The notes under the pieces are model-generated. The model saw only the letters and a list, made by a program, of their open reading frames with translations, was not told the DNA's origin and did not search any database. From NCBI RefSeq assembly GCF_900095285.1, contig NZ_LT607734.1, positions 248,001 through 312,000 of the forward strand: a DNA stretch of 64,000 nt, written 5' to 3'. This document shows, in pieces, positions 42,926 through 51,489 of this stretch. Position 1 is the first letter of the stretch. The number at the start of each line of letters is the position of its first letter. Source of the stretch: Fusobacterium gastrosuis. Lineage in GTDB: Bacteria; Fusobacteriota; Fusobacteriia; Fusobacteriales; Fusobacteriaceae. The translations under genes were made by a program, and so were the position numbers.

Positions 42926-44005
42926 TTAGAATGATACTTTTGCTCCAGCCCAAGCAGTTGGTTGCCATCTCCAATCTTGTGCTTTAGATTCTTTTGTTAC
43001 AGCCCAGTTTTGGTAAGTAGCTCCTGCATTTGCATATAAAGTTACAAAGTCAGTTGGTTTATAAGTTACACCAATTGATGGAGTTGCATATAGAGTATAT
43101 GTTCTTCTTTCTCCAACTTTTCCATCTTTAATTTCTCTATGTTGTCTGAATTTATAAGGATCATATCCTCCTTCAAAATCGAAGTTAACTGCGAATGCTC
43201 CATTTTTATAAAGGTTAGTTTGTTGATATAAATATAATTCTACAGTAGATTGCCATTCATCACCTTTTAATCCTTTAGTAGTATTAATTTTGTTGTTGTA
43301 ATCTACATATCTGTTATATACATTAAATTCAGCAGAGAATCCTAATGGTAATGTATAAGATGATTCAAAATCTACTCCATATTGATTATTATATTTTCCT
43401 TCATGACCTGCCCAGTTATGTACATAAATTGGTCTTAAAGCAAATGAATCTACTTTAAAATAATCATTTGAGAAGAAATAGTTAGAGAAATCAAATGCTA
43501 CTGATGCAGCAACTCTCTTATTGTCATCTTCCCATTGTCTATATTCTAATCTTGATTTTGCAGTAACTTTAGAATCAGCTACTTCACCAAAATTATAATG
43601 ATGTCTTATTCTGAATTCATCTGTATCTCTAGTAGAATTTTTTGTAGAAGTTCCACCTAAAGTTTGGAAGTTTCTTGTTCTGATATTTAAGTTTTGTTTT
43701 TCTGTAAAGTTAATATTTGTTGTAGTTTGTAATCTTCCATAATTATTTTCACCAGCTGCCCAAGCTACGTTTTTATCTGCTTTAGTTTTATTTTCAGTTT
43801 CTCCATACCATCTGTATTGAACATCTACTGATCCATTTGGTCTCCATCCTTGTTCAACTTCTCTGTCTCTGTAAACTATTACAGGTTTTTCTACTACTTC
43901 TACTACTTTTTCTGGTACTACTACTGGAGCAGGAACAACTTCTTTAGCAGATGCTGCAGTTCCTACTACTAATAAAGAACCTAATACTAACGCTAATTTT
44001 TTCAT
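42926..44005 (-). CDS. fomA: FomA-type major outer membrane porin
   Basis: The signal peptide MKKLALVLGSLLVVGTAASA is followed by a Pro/Val/Glu-rich linker (VVEVVEKPVIVYRDREVEQG) and a beta-barrel of repeated amphipathic strands ending in AWAGAKVSF with C-terminal Phe. The 360-residue length fits FomA, the trimeric voltage-dependent porin of Fusobacterium and a major antigen and adhesin. I choose the ATG at 44005, after AGGGGAGAT. An in-frame start 27 codons upstream has no signal-peptide logic. Confidence 0.92.
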   Translation of the reverse strand: MKKLALVLGSLLVVGTAASAKEVVPAPVVVPEKVVEVVEKPVIVYRDREVEQGWRPNGSVDVQYRWYGETENKTKADKNVAWAAGENNYGRLQTTTNINFTEKQNLNIRTRNFQTLGGTSTKNSTRDTDEFRIRHHYNFGEVADSKVTAKSRLEYRQWEDDNKRVAASVAFDFSNYFFSNDYFKVDSFALRPIYVHNWAGHEGKYNNQYGVDFESSYTLPLGFSAEFNVYNRYVDYNNKINTTKGLKGDEWQSTVELYLYQQTNLYKNGAFAVNFDFEGGYDPYKFRQHREIKDGKVGERRTYTLYATPSIGVTYKPTDFVTLYANAGATYQNWAVTKESKAQDWRWQPTAWAGAKVSF

Positions 44006-44067
44006 AATTAGATCTCCCCTTTTTTTTATTTTATAATTTGCACTATTCAGTGCTTCCCATTGAGGTA

Positions 44068-44096
44068 AGTATACAACAATTTTCATATTTTGTAAA
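44068..44096 (-). promoter_or_regulatory. Promoter of fomA
   Basis: On the minus strand TTTACA (44096-44091) and TATACT (44073-44068), 17-base spacing. The leader of about 55 bases has a small hairpin CACT-GAAT-AGTG (44041-44052). Confidence 0.7.
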
Positions 44097-44220
44097 TACT
44101 TTTTTTTGGAAACAAAAAAAGTCCCTTAGTTTGGAACTCTTTTGAATGGGATTAGCGTATATATTCGATTATTTATTTCACTATCTATTTTATAAATTCC
44201 CCACCATTTTTCTGGGATTT

Positions 44221-44258
44221 ACCCCACCTTGTTTTAAGCAAGGCGGGGTTATTTTTTT
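44221..44258 (+). terminator. Orphan plus-strand terminator hairpin upstream of fomA
   Basis: ACCCCACCTTG (44221-44231) pairs with CAAGGCGGGGT (44239-44249) with one mismatch, then TTATTTTTTT. No plus-strand gene lies before it. It may end a small RNA transcribed divergently from fomA. Apart from this, 44100-44478 has only T-rich sequence and an unconvincing hydrophobic frame. Confidence 0.5.
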
Positions 44259-44478
44259 CTTTCTGGGGGGAGAGAAAAAAAATTTATTTTTCTTATACTT
44301 TTTAGACGACAACTTTTTTAAAAAAGTTTAAAATTATTTTTTTTATTTTTTAATTTTTTTATCTTATATTTTTTAGATAGTATTTTTTTTATAAAAGTTT
44401 AAAACTACTTTTTATTTTCATTATCCATATTTTTAATTTTTCTTCTTTTATATTCTACATATTATAAATAATTTTTTC

Positions 44479-45234
44479 TTAATACATATTTATAACTGGA
44501 ACCTCATAGGGATGAGATTTTTTTATTAAGTAATATGCTAACTCTTTATACTCTTTCTTTACCCTAAATTTTATTAATTTTTCCTTTGCCACGCTTTCTT
44601 TCCCAACTTCGCCATCAAAAGGTTTTGCCCCCTCTAATGTAGTCCAATGTCCTTCTACATCACATATAGCATACACATCTGCATAAAAGCCCTCATTTAG
44701 TAATTTATATTCTCTTAGAGCTTTTATAATTTTTTGAACATAATCTGCTGGCACAAAAACTTCAAAGCTTGTAAACTCTTCTTTAAATTCTAACTCATGA
44801 GATAGTAACTTGTCATTTTCATAGTTTAAAGTCAAATAAAAAAATGGACATTCTTCTTTTATCAATTCTAAAAATATTTTATCCCCTTCCCACAAATTTA
44901 AAGAGAATATATTACTTTTATCTACCCACTTCAAATCTCCTTCGTCACACTCTTGAATCTCTCCCACAAAAGATTTACAAGTGTATAAATACATATATAA
45001 TGATTCCTCATTATTATAATTAAATATAACTATTCCACGAAAATTATACGACTTGGCTGTTAATCCTGTTTCTTCCTCTATTTCTCTCAATAAACATTGT
45101 TCTGGACTTTCACCTTTTTCTAATTTTCCTCCAACTCCAAGCCATTTCCCAGAATTTATATCATTTTGTTTTTTCGTTCTATGTAGCATTAAATATTTGT
45201 CATCTTTTTCTATATAACATAAAGTTGTTATCAT
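44479..45234 (-). CDS. NUDIX hydrolase fused to a CutA/YqfO-like C-terminal domain
   Basis: Residues ~32-57 contain the complete NUDIX box (GKLEKGESPEQCLLREIEEETG). The N-terminal part thus resembles MutT-like 8-oxo-dGTP or nucleotide-sugar pyrophosphatases. Residues ~156-251 (FEVFVPADYVQKIIKAL..., then EGHWTTLEGAKPFDG and HPYEVPVINMY) look like the CutA1/PII-type insert domain of YqfO/NIF3 proteins. A separate family would be 100 residues shorter. The fusion is uncommon as far as I know. The gene has an intact start and lies alone in the accessory island. Confidence 0.75.
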   Translation of the reverse strand: MITTLCYIEKDDKYLMLHRTKKQNDINSGKWLGVGGKLEKGESPEQCLLREIEEETGLTAKSYNFRGIVIFNYNNEESLYMYLYTCKSFVGEIQECDEGDLKWVDKSNIFSLNLWEGDKIFLELIKEECPFFYLTLNYENDKLLSHELEFKEEFTSFEVFVPADYVQKIIKALREYKLLNEGFYADVYAICDVEGHWTTLEGAKPFDGEVGKESVAKEKLIKFRVKKEYKELAYYLIKKSHPYEVPVINMY

Positions 45235-45403
45235 AAAACACCTCTTTATAAAACTCTCTCTACTTTTTTACTTTCTATTAATTATATGTTACTAATTTGA
45301 AAAAATATAGTATTTTTTTAATTATAATTTATTTTTTGAAAATAATTTTTAATTTTATATTCATTTTTTCGGATAAAATTTAACCTAGCATTATGTATTC
45401 TAT

Positions 45404-45441
45404 ATAAAAAAGCCGACTAAAAAAGTAAGTCGGCTTTTTAT
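45404..45441 (-). terminator. Terminator after relE
   Basis: AAAAAGCCGACT (45406-45417) pairs perfectly with AGTCGGCTTTTT (45428-45439). Confidence 0.8.
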
Positions 45442-45447
45442 TTTTTA

Positions 45448-45726
45448 TTAGATTTTAAATCGGGTATAAATTGTACTTCGTTTTCCAACGGCTAAAGCAT
45501 AAACTATAAGCTTATCATCTTCAACTTTAGCTATAATTCTATAACCATTTATTCTATATCTATATAAGCCAGCAAAGTTCCCAGATAGTTCTTTACCATA
45601 GGCTTTAGGATTAGCAGATTTTTCTAGTTTTTTTAGATATTTAAAAATTAATATCCTTATAGAATTATCCAATTTGTCTAAATCTTTTTCAAACTCGGCT
45701 GTATAAATTATTTTATAGCTCATCAT
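45448..45726 (-). CDS. relE: RelE/ParE-superfamily toxin
   Basis: The 92-residue protein starts YKIIYTAEFEKDLDKLD and has LYRYRINGYRIIAKVEDD and GKRSTIYTRF, typical of RelE-type mRNA interferases (or YafQ/ParE relatives). It overlaps the antitoxin gene's end (relB stop 45713; toxin start 45726, ATGA-type), the standard arrangement. The toxin frame looks intact even though the antitoxin frame is shifted. Confidence 0.85.
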   Translation of the reverse strand: MMSYKIIYTAEFEKDLDKLDNSIRILIFKYLKKLEKSANPKAYGKELSGNFAGLYRYRINGYRIIAKVEDDKLIVYALAVGKRSTIYTRFKI

Positions 45727-45945
45727 AGTTTATACCATACTTTTTAGCTAATTCTTTTATATCCCCTTTGACAACATTTTTAGGGTCTAACATTCTTTTT
45801 TCACCTAACATATAGTCTTCACTATCTTCTATCTTAGAAAATATAGAATTTAATATTAGTTCTGATACCGTTATATTATTTTTTTTGAAAAATCTGATAT
45901 TATTTTTTTTTCTTCTTCAGATACTCTAAATGATATTGTGGCCAT
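45713..45945 (-). pseudogene. relB: RelB/DinJ-type antitoxin with a single-base frameshift at an A8 run
   Basis: The gene starts with MATISFRVSEEEKKIISDF at 45945 after a good ribosome site (GGGAGG). The frame then stops within five codons. The continuation KKNNITVSELILNSIF to the stop at 45713 is in the -1 frame. The break sits in TCAAAAAAAATAAT (45876-45884 region on plus, eight As). One more A, or ribosomal slippage on A-AAA-AAA, gives a full 77-residue antitoxin. So this is a disrupted gene, a sequencing error or a frameshift-expressed antitoxin. Confidence 0.7.
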
Positions 45946-45956
45946 AACAACCTCCC

Positions 45957-45989
45957 TTTGTATTACATTGTAATTCATTGTAATACAAA
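45957..45989. promoter_or_regulatory. RelBE autoregulatory operator
   Basis: An 11-bp perfect inverted repeat, TTTGTATTACA (45957-45967) with TGTAATACAAA (45979-45989), has a nested TTACATTGTAA palindrome. It lies immediately upstream of relB, where RelB-RelE complexes usually bind. From here to 46261 there is only a short AGCTGAC-TTC-GTCAGCT hairpin (46027-46047) and AT-rich sequence. Confidence 0.6.
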
Positions 45990-46261
45990 TAATGTTTTTA
46001 GTCAATTATTTCTGGTAATAACTTATAAAAAAAGCTGACTTCGTCAGCTAACTTCTGCTATCATAATAGATTGGGGCATTGCCCTTGAAACCTTATAAGT
46101 ACTTTATTATTTCTTTAATTAATAATCTAATAAATACAATAAAAACATTAAATTTATACTTCTCCATATAATTAAAAATTTACTATATTTTAAATATATT
46201 GTAAAATAAATAAGTCATTATAAGACACCTTAAAAATATTTTAAATTTAGGAGAAAATAAA

Positions 46262-49168
46262 TTGAAAAATGAATTAAGAAAATCTTTAGAAACATCAATT
46301 TTTGATGCTCAAATAGAATCCAATATATCCTATCAACATAGTCTTATTTCCAATGACAAGGATGAAAAAATCATAAGTTTACTCAGAGAAGAGCTTGAAA
46401 CTTGTGATGAATTTATTTTTTCTGTTGCCTTTATTACTCTTGGAGGCTTGACTCTATTTTTAGAAGAATTAAAAAAACTAGAAGAAAAAAATATTCCCGG
46501 AAAAATTTTAACAGGAGATTATTTAACTTTCACAGAACCAAAGGCTTTAAAAAAACTTCTTTCTTATAAAAATATTAATTTAAAGATTGCAAATAATAAC
46601 AAATTTCATCCTAAAGCTTATCTTTTTAGAAAAGGAGAGATTTGGACCTTAATTATCGGAAGTGCCAATCTAACTCAAAGTGCTCTAACTATTAATTTTG
46701 AATGGAATTTAAAGGTGAATTCTTCAGAAAATGGAAAACTTATAAAGTCTGTTTTAGATAAATTTTATAATATTTTTAATGCTTCATTTTTAGTCAATGA
46801 GGATTTTTTAAAGCTCTATGAAGTCAAATACAATGAGTTAAAAAATATAAAAATATTAGAAAATTCACTAACTTATCCACAAGAAATAAAAGCTAACTCT
46901 ATGCAAGAAGAAGCTTTAAAAAACTTAAAAGCTCTTTATTCAACTTCTTCTAAAGCACTGCTTATAAGTGCAACTGGAACAGGTAAAACATATTTATCTG
47001 CCTTTGCAATCAAAGAATATAAAGCTAAAAGAGTTTTATTTTTGGCACACAGGAAAGTTATCCTTGAAAAATCTATGGAAAGTTTTAAAAATATTATTAA
47101 AGATAAAATTATGACAATCTTTGATAGAGATTTCTCTTTTTTGAATTCTAATTCAAAAAAAAATACGCAAATACAAATAAATTTTACAGGTAATAAAGCT
47201 GTTGACACAGAAAATTTAGTTATTTTTGCTATGGTTCAAACTTTAAATAAAAAAGAATATTTAGAAAATTTTCCAAAAGATTATTTTGATTATATTGTTG
47301 TAGACGAAGTTCACCATAGTGCTGCAAAGACCTATCAAAATATTCTAAATCATTTTCAACCTAAATTTTTATTGGGTCTTACTGCTACTCCTGAGAGAAC
47401 AGATAACTTTAATATCTATGAATTTTTTGATTATAATATAGCCTATGAAATTCGTTTACACCAAGCTATGCAGGAAAACTTGCTTTGCCCCTTTCATTAT
47501 TTTGGTATATCTGACCTTATAATAAATGGGGAAAGTATCTCCGATAAAACTTCTATCAATATTTTGACTTCTGATGAAAGATTAAAACATATTTTAGAAA
47601 AAAGTAACTATTATGGATATTCAGGTGAAAAACTGCATGCTCTAATTTTTGTTTCAAGTGTACAAGAAGGTGAATTATTATCTGAAAAATTAAATTTTCT
47701 TGGAAGAAAGTCTAAATTTTTAAGTTCAAAAAATTCTGATATAGAAAGAGAAAATTCAATAAAAGATTTAGAAACAGGTGAACTTGAATTTATTATTTCA
47801 GTTGATATATTTAATGAAGGAATAGATATTCCCTGTGTCAACCAAGTTATTTTTTTAAGACCCACTTTTTCGTCAATTGTATATATTCAACAGCTGGGTA
47901 GAGGGCTTAGAAAATATAAAAACAAAGAATATACAGTTGTTCTAGATTTCATAGGAAATTATGACAGAAACTTTTTAATTCCCATTGCCATATCTCAAAA
48001 TTCTAATTTTGATAAAGACAATATGAAGAGATTTATGATGAATGCTACAAATATTCTTCCGGGAGAGAGTTCCATAAGTTTCGATGAAATTTCAAAAGAA
48101 AAAATTTTTGAAAATATCAACAACTCAAATTTCTCTAATAAAAAACTAATAGAGCATGATTTCAATTTATTGGAGCAAAAGCTTGGAAAAATACCTTTAC
48201 TTACAGATTTTTTTGAAAATAATTTAATCGATCCCTCAATAATTTTAAAATACAAAAAAGATTATGATACTATTTTAAAAATATTTAGACCCAAATTAAA
48301 TTTAGGTAACTTAAATATTTTAGAAAAAGAATTTTTAATTTTTCTTTCAACATTTTTTACACCGGCAAAAAGAATACATGAAATGCTTATACTGAAAGAA
48401 TTTTTAAATTTTTCTAACCTAAATGAAGAATTAGGTTTACTCTATTTTGAAAATATATTAAAAAATACTTATGGTTTAATCTCACAGAAAGAAAATATTG
48501 AAAATGCTTTTAAGCATTTAAGTAAGGAAATTTTTATCAATCTTTCTCAAATTAAACCCTATCCTTATATATTGGAAAATAAAAATGGATTTTATAGCTT
48601 AAGGAATGAGTTTAAAGCTTCTTACTTAAATAATATGTATTTTAAAATGCTTATTGATGATCTCATTAAATATAATTTAGGATATTGTGAAAAATATTAT
48701 AAGCAATTACAGTCGGAAAGTTTAAATCTATATGGAGAATATACAAAGCAGGAAGCTTTTTGGCTTGCAAATTTAGATTTCAATAATGGTTATCAAGTAA
48801 GTGGCTACACACCTTTTAATAAAGAAAAAAGATTGATGATTTTTATAACTATGGTCAATTCAAATGCTAGAAATATTTATTCAAATATTTTTTATGATAA
48901 TAAAACTTTTAATTGGTTCTCAAAAAGCAGTAGATACTTGAAAAAAAATGGAAATGATACTGTTGAAGGAAAGATTGCCAAAAATTTTTATAAAATTTCA
49001 GTTTTTGTAAAAAAAGCTAATGGGGAAAATTTTTATTATTTAGGTGATGTTGATAAAATTTTAGATTTTAAAGAAGTAAAAGATCTTCATAATAAATCTA
49101 TGATTGAATATATTTTTAAGCTTAAACATGAGATAAAAAGAGAACTGTTTCAATATCTTAATTTATAA
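46262..49168 (+). CDS. PLD-like/SF2 helicase/DUF3427 protein, defence-type candidate
   Basis: The 968-residue protein has an N-terminal phospholipase-D-like domain with FHPKAYLF and IGSANLTQSAL (HxK catalytic motif ~ residues 115-145). The superfamily 2 helicase core has ISATGTGKT (Walker A ~235), DEVHHS (Walker B ~347) and QQLGRGLRK (motif VI ~543). A C-terminal DUF3427-type domain (NLDFNNGYQVSGYTPFNKEKR onward) follows. Such proteins are often described as helicase-nuclease restriction or DNA-repair-like. The start is TTG after TTAGGAG. No adjacent methylase is present, and a 31-residue peptide gene follows. Confidence 0.8.
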   Translation: MKNELRKSLETSIFDAQIESNISYQHSLISNDKDEKIISLLREELETCDEFIFSVAFITLGGLTLFLEELKKLEEKNIPGKILTGDYLTFTEPKALKKLLSYKNINLKIANNNKFHPKAYLFRKGEIWTLIIGSANLTQSALTINFEWNLKVNSSENGKLIKSVLDKFYNIFNASFLVNEDFLKLYEVKYNELKNIKILENSLTYPQEIKANSMQEEALKNLKALYSTSSKALLISATGTGKTYLSAFAIKEYKAKRVLFLAHRKVILEKSMESFKNIIKDKIMTIFDRDFSFLNSNSKKNTQIQINFTGNKAVDTENLVIFAMVQTLNKKEYLENFPKDYFDYIVVDEVHHSAAKTYQNILNHFQPKFLLGLTATPERTDNFNIYEFFDYNIAYEIRLHQAMQENLLCPFHYFGISDLIINGESISDKTSINILTSDERLKHILEKSNYYGYSGEKLHALIFVSSVQEGELLSEKLNFLGRKSKFLSSKNSDIERENSIKDLETGELEFIISVDIFNEGIDIPCVNQVIFLRPTFSSIVYIQQLGRGLRKYKNKEYTVVLDFIGNYDRNFLIPIAISQNSNFDKDNMKRFMMNATNILPGESSISFDEISKEKIFENINNSNFSNKKLIEHDFNLLEQKLGKIPLLTDFFENNLIDPSIILKYKKDYDTILKIFRPKLNLGNLNILEKEFLIFLSTFFTPAKRIHEMLILKEFLNFSNLNEELGLLYFENILKNTYGLISQKENIENAFKHLSKEIFINLSQIKPYPYILENKNGFYSLRNEFKASYLNNMYFKMLIDDLIKYNLGYCEKYYKQLQSESLNLYGEYTKQEAFWLANLDFNNGYQVSGYTPFNKEKRLMIFITMVNSNARNIYSNIFYDNKTFNWFSKSSRYLKKNGNDTVEGKIAKNFYKISVFVKKANGENFYYLGDVDKILDFKEVKDLHNKSMIEYIFKLKHEIKRELFQYLNL

Positions 49169-49221
49169 TAATAGCTCTATTTTAAATTTATAAAATGAAT
49201 AACAAAAATAAAAGAAATATA

Positions 49222-49249
49222 TTGATTTTTACAAACTTTACTATATAAT
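49222..49249 (+). promoter_or_regulatory. Promoter of the 31-residue peptide gene
   Basis: TTGATT (49222-49227) and TATAAT (49244-49249) with 16-base spacing, 47 bases before the GTG start. Confidence 0.55.
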
Positions 49250-49295
49250 ATTTATATAAAGACATATAATATTTATATATAAGGAGTAGAGATTT

Positions 49296-49391
49296 GTGGA
49301 ATTTTTAGAAATTGGAATAGTTGGATTCGCAGGATTAAAAGTTGTTCATATTGGATATGCAATATATAACTACATAACAAAAAATAAATAG
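49296..49391 (+). CDS. Small hydrophobic peptide, 31 residues
   Basis: A GTG start at 49296, nine bases after AAGGAG, opens a frame for a 31-residue peptide. A hydrophobic run (IGIVGFAGLKVVHIGYAIY) is followed by a polar/basic tail (NYITKNK). It has its own promoter and a strong terminator. One membrane segment with a basic tail resembles type I toxins or small membrane regulators, but no homologue is recognised. Confidence 0.55.
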   Translation: MEFLEIGIVGFAGLKVVHIGYAIYNYITKNK

Positions 49392-49445
49392 TTTAGTTAT
49401 ACAATTATTAAATCCTAAAGTTATAAAAGTTTAATAAAATTATTT

Positions 49446-49473
49446 AAGGGGCTAATACTAGCCCCCTTTTTTT
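49446..49473 (+). terminator. Terminator after the small peptide gene
   Basis: GGGGCTA (49448-49454, extended by flanking bases), loop ATAC, TAGCCCCC, then seven Ts. cysK ends on the opposite strand within it. Confidence 0.85.
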
Positions 49474-50389
49474 ATTCACATATATTCGATAGATATTTTT
49501 CACCAGAATCTGTAGATAATACGACTATTTTCAATCCTTTATTAGCATTTTTCTTTGAATATTCTAAAGCTGCTGAAAATACTGCTCCTGTTGATATTCC
49601 TGCCAAGATTCCTTCATTGTAACTTAATTCTCTCATCATTTCAAAGGCTCTATCACACTCACAAACTAATATTTCATCTGCTAAATCTCCATCATATACA
49701 TCCGGAATCTTTCCAGCACTCATACCCATTCCTTGTATCTTATGTGATCCAATATATCCCTTTGATAGTAATGGAGATGAGGCAGGTTCCACTGGTAAAG
49801 TCTTTATGTTAGGTAAAACTTCTTTTAATCTTCTTGAAGTCCCTGTAAAACTTCCTCCTGTACCTGTTCCACATATAAAAACATCAAGTCTATTTCCCAT
49901 ATCTTTTAAAATTTCTTCTGCTGTATTTTCATAGTGGGCTTTTGGATTGTTCATGTTAGAAAATTGATTAGGAGTAAAATAATTTTTTTCTTTTGCTTTC
50001 AATTCTTCCATTTTATCAAGGCAGCCCTTCATTCCTAGAGCTCCATCTGTCAATATGACCTCTGTTCCATATGCTCTCATCAGTTGAATTCTCTCAATAC
50101 TCATTGTATCAGGCATAATAATTTTTAATTTATATTTTTTTATAGCACAAATCATTGCAAGCCCTATACCTGTATTTCCACTTGTTGCTTCTATAATTAC
50201 TGTATCTTTATTTATTAGTCCTTGTTTTTCTGCTTCTTCTATCATTTTTAATGCTATTCTATCTTTTGTACTTCTTCCAGGATTGTGCCCCTCTAATTTA
50301 ACATAGATTTCATTTCCAAAAGTATCAATATTATTAATTTTCACAATTGGTGTATTTCCAATTAAATCAATTACTGAATTTACTAACAT
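49472..50389 (-). CDS. Cysteine synthase (CysK-like; O-acetylserine sulfhydrylase)
   Basis: This is a fold-type II PLP enzyme of 305 residues. The Schiff-base lysine is in GRSTKDRIAL, the substrate loop EATSGNTGIGLAM and the PLP-phosphate loop CGTGTGGSFTG are all present. It could form cysteine from O-acetylserine and sulfide. In Fusobacterium, related enzymes also release H2S from cysteine and make lanthionine, so direction and product are uncertain. The ATG at 50389 follows AAGGGGG. An in-frame TTG one codon earlier is less likely. Confidence 0.85.
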   Translation of the reverse strand: MLVNSVIDLIGNTPIVKINNIDTFGNEIYVKLEGHNPGRSTKDRIALKMIEEAEKQGLINKDTVIIEATSGNTGIGLAMICAIKKYKLKIIMPDTMSIERIQLMRAYGTEVILTDGALGMKGCLDKMEELKAKEKNYFTPNQFSNMNNPKAHYENTAEEILKDMGNRLDVFICGTGTGGSFTGTSRRLKEVLPNIKTLPVEPASSPLLSKGYIGSHKIQGMGMSAGKIPDVYDGDLADEILVCECDRAFEMMRELSYNEGILAGISTGAVFSAALEYSKKNANKGLKIVVLSTDSGEKYLSNICE

Positions 50390-50472
50390 CAAAACGCCCC
50401 CTTAAATTTCCCTTTATAAAAATATATAAATAATTTATATCTTATTTTTATTTTATAACAGAAAGCAAAATA

Positions 50473-50517
50473 AAAATAGAACTCAGAAAATAAGTTTCTA
50501 AGTTCTATTATTTTTTA
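50473..50517 (-). terminator. Terminator after cbiO
   Basis: AATAGAACTCAGAAA and TTTCTAAGTTCTATT form a stem with one mismatch, with T-rich sequence on the minus-strand side. Confidence 0.65.
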
Positions 50518-50586
50518 TTTTTAGATTGTAATATAATATTTTTTTATAAAATTTTGCTCTACTTTATGGAGAATTTTTATAATTTC

Positions 50587-51414
50587 CTATTCTATCATCA
50601 TATATAATTCTTCTTTAGTTTTAGGAATTTTTTCACCTTTTATGGCTTTTTTATCTTTTAATTGTTCAAAAAATTCCAATATATATGGTTTCTCTAAATA
50701 ACATTCTTCCATAAGTGCTGTGTCTGAAAATACCTCTTCAGGTCTTCCCTCTTTTCTAATCAATCCATCTTTCATAACTATTACATAGTCTGCCCAAGAA
50801 TAAGCAAAATTTATATCATGAGTAGATACAATGACCGTTATATCATTTTTGGATAAGCTGTCAAATATATCTATAACCTGTTTTGAATGTTTAGGATCCA
50901 AACTTGAAGTTGGTTCATCAAAAATTATTAACTCCGGTTTCATCACTATAATATCTGCTATCGAAACTCTCTTTTTTTGACCATAGCTTAAAAAATGTAT
51001 TGATTTTTCTGCATAGTCTTCCATATGTACATCTTTTAGGGCTTGTTCTACTCTACTTCTTACTATCTTTTCATCTAATCCTAAGTTTATAGCTCCAAAA
51101 GATACTTCTTGAAAAACATTTGATGAAAAAAGCATAGTTTCTGGATTTTGAAATACTATTCCTATTTTTTCCCTTATTTTCATTAAAGCCTTTTTATTAT
51201 ATTCTAGTTTTTCACCTTTAAAGTAAATTTCTCCCTTTGTAGCTCTTAATACTCCATTCAAATTTAAAAATAAAGTTGACTTACCTGACCCATTTACACC
51301 AACTACAACTATTTTCTTCCCCTTTTCTATTTTTAAATTTACTCCTTTTAAGGCATGGGTTCCATCGCCATAGGTATATTCTAAATCTTTGGTTTCTAAA
51401 ATATATTCTTTCAT
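50587..51414 (-). CDS. cbiO: CbiO, energy-coupling ATPase of the cobalt/nickel ECF transporter
   Basis: This is a 275-residue ABC ATPase with GVNGSGKST (Walker A), LSYGQKKRVSIA (signature, as in CbiO-type ATPases) and FDEPTSSLD (Walker B). With CbiQ it powers uptake through CbiM. It is the last gene of cbiM-cbiN-cbiQ-cbiO. A gap of 75 bases precedes it after cbiQ. The C-terminal extension past the H-loop is normal for this group. Confidence 0.9.
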   Translation of the reverse strand: MKEYILETKDLEYTYGDGTHALKGVNLKIEKGKKIVVVGVNGSGKSTLFLNLNGVLRATKGEIYFKGEKLEYNKKALMKIREKIGIVFQNPETMLFSSNVFQEVSFGAINLGLDEKIVRSRVEQALKDVHMEDYAEKSIHFLSYGQKKRVSIADIIVMKPELIIFDEPTSSLDPKHSKQVIDIFDSLSKNDITVIVSTHDINFAYSWADYVIVMKDGLIRKEGRPEEVFSDTALMEECYLEKPYILEFFEQLKDKKAIKGEKIPKTKEELYMMIE

Positions 51415-51489
51415 CTATTTCTCCTGTAATTAGCTATAAAGATTTTATAAAATATGAATTGCAATAAATTTATACTTTCTTACATTTTC

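Noticed and set aside
44146..44331. 61-residue plus-strand frame upstream of fomA
   Set aside because: Phe-rich, no ribosome site, runs through the terminator hairpin; judged not to be a gene.
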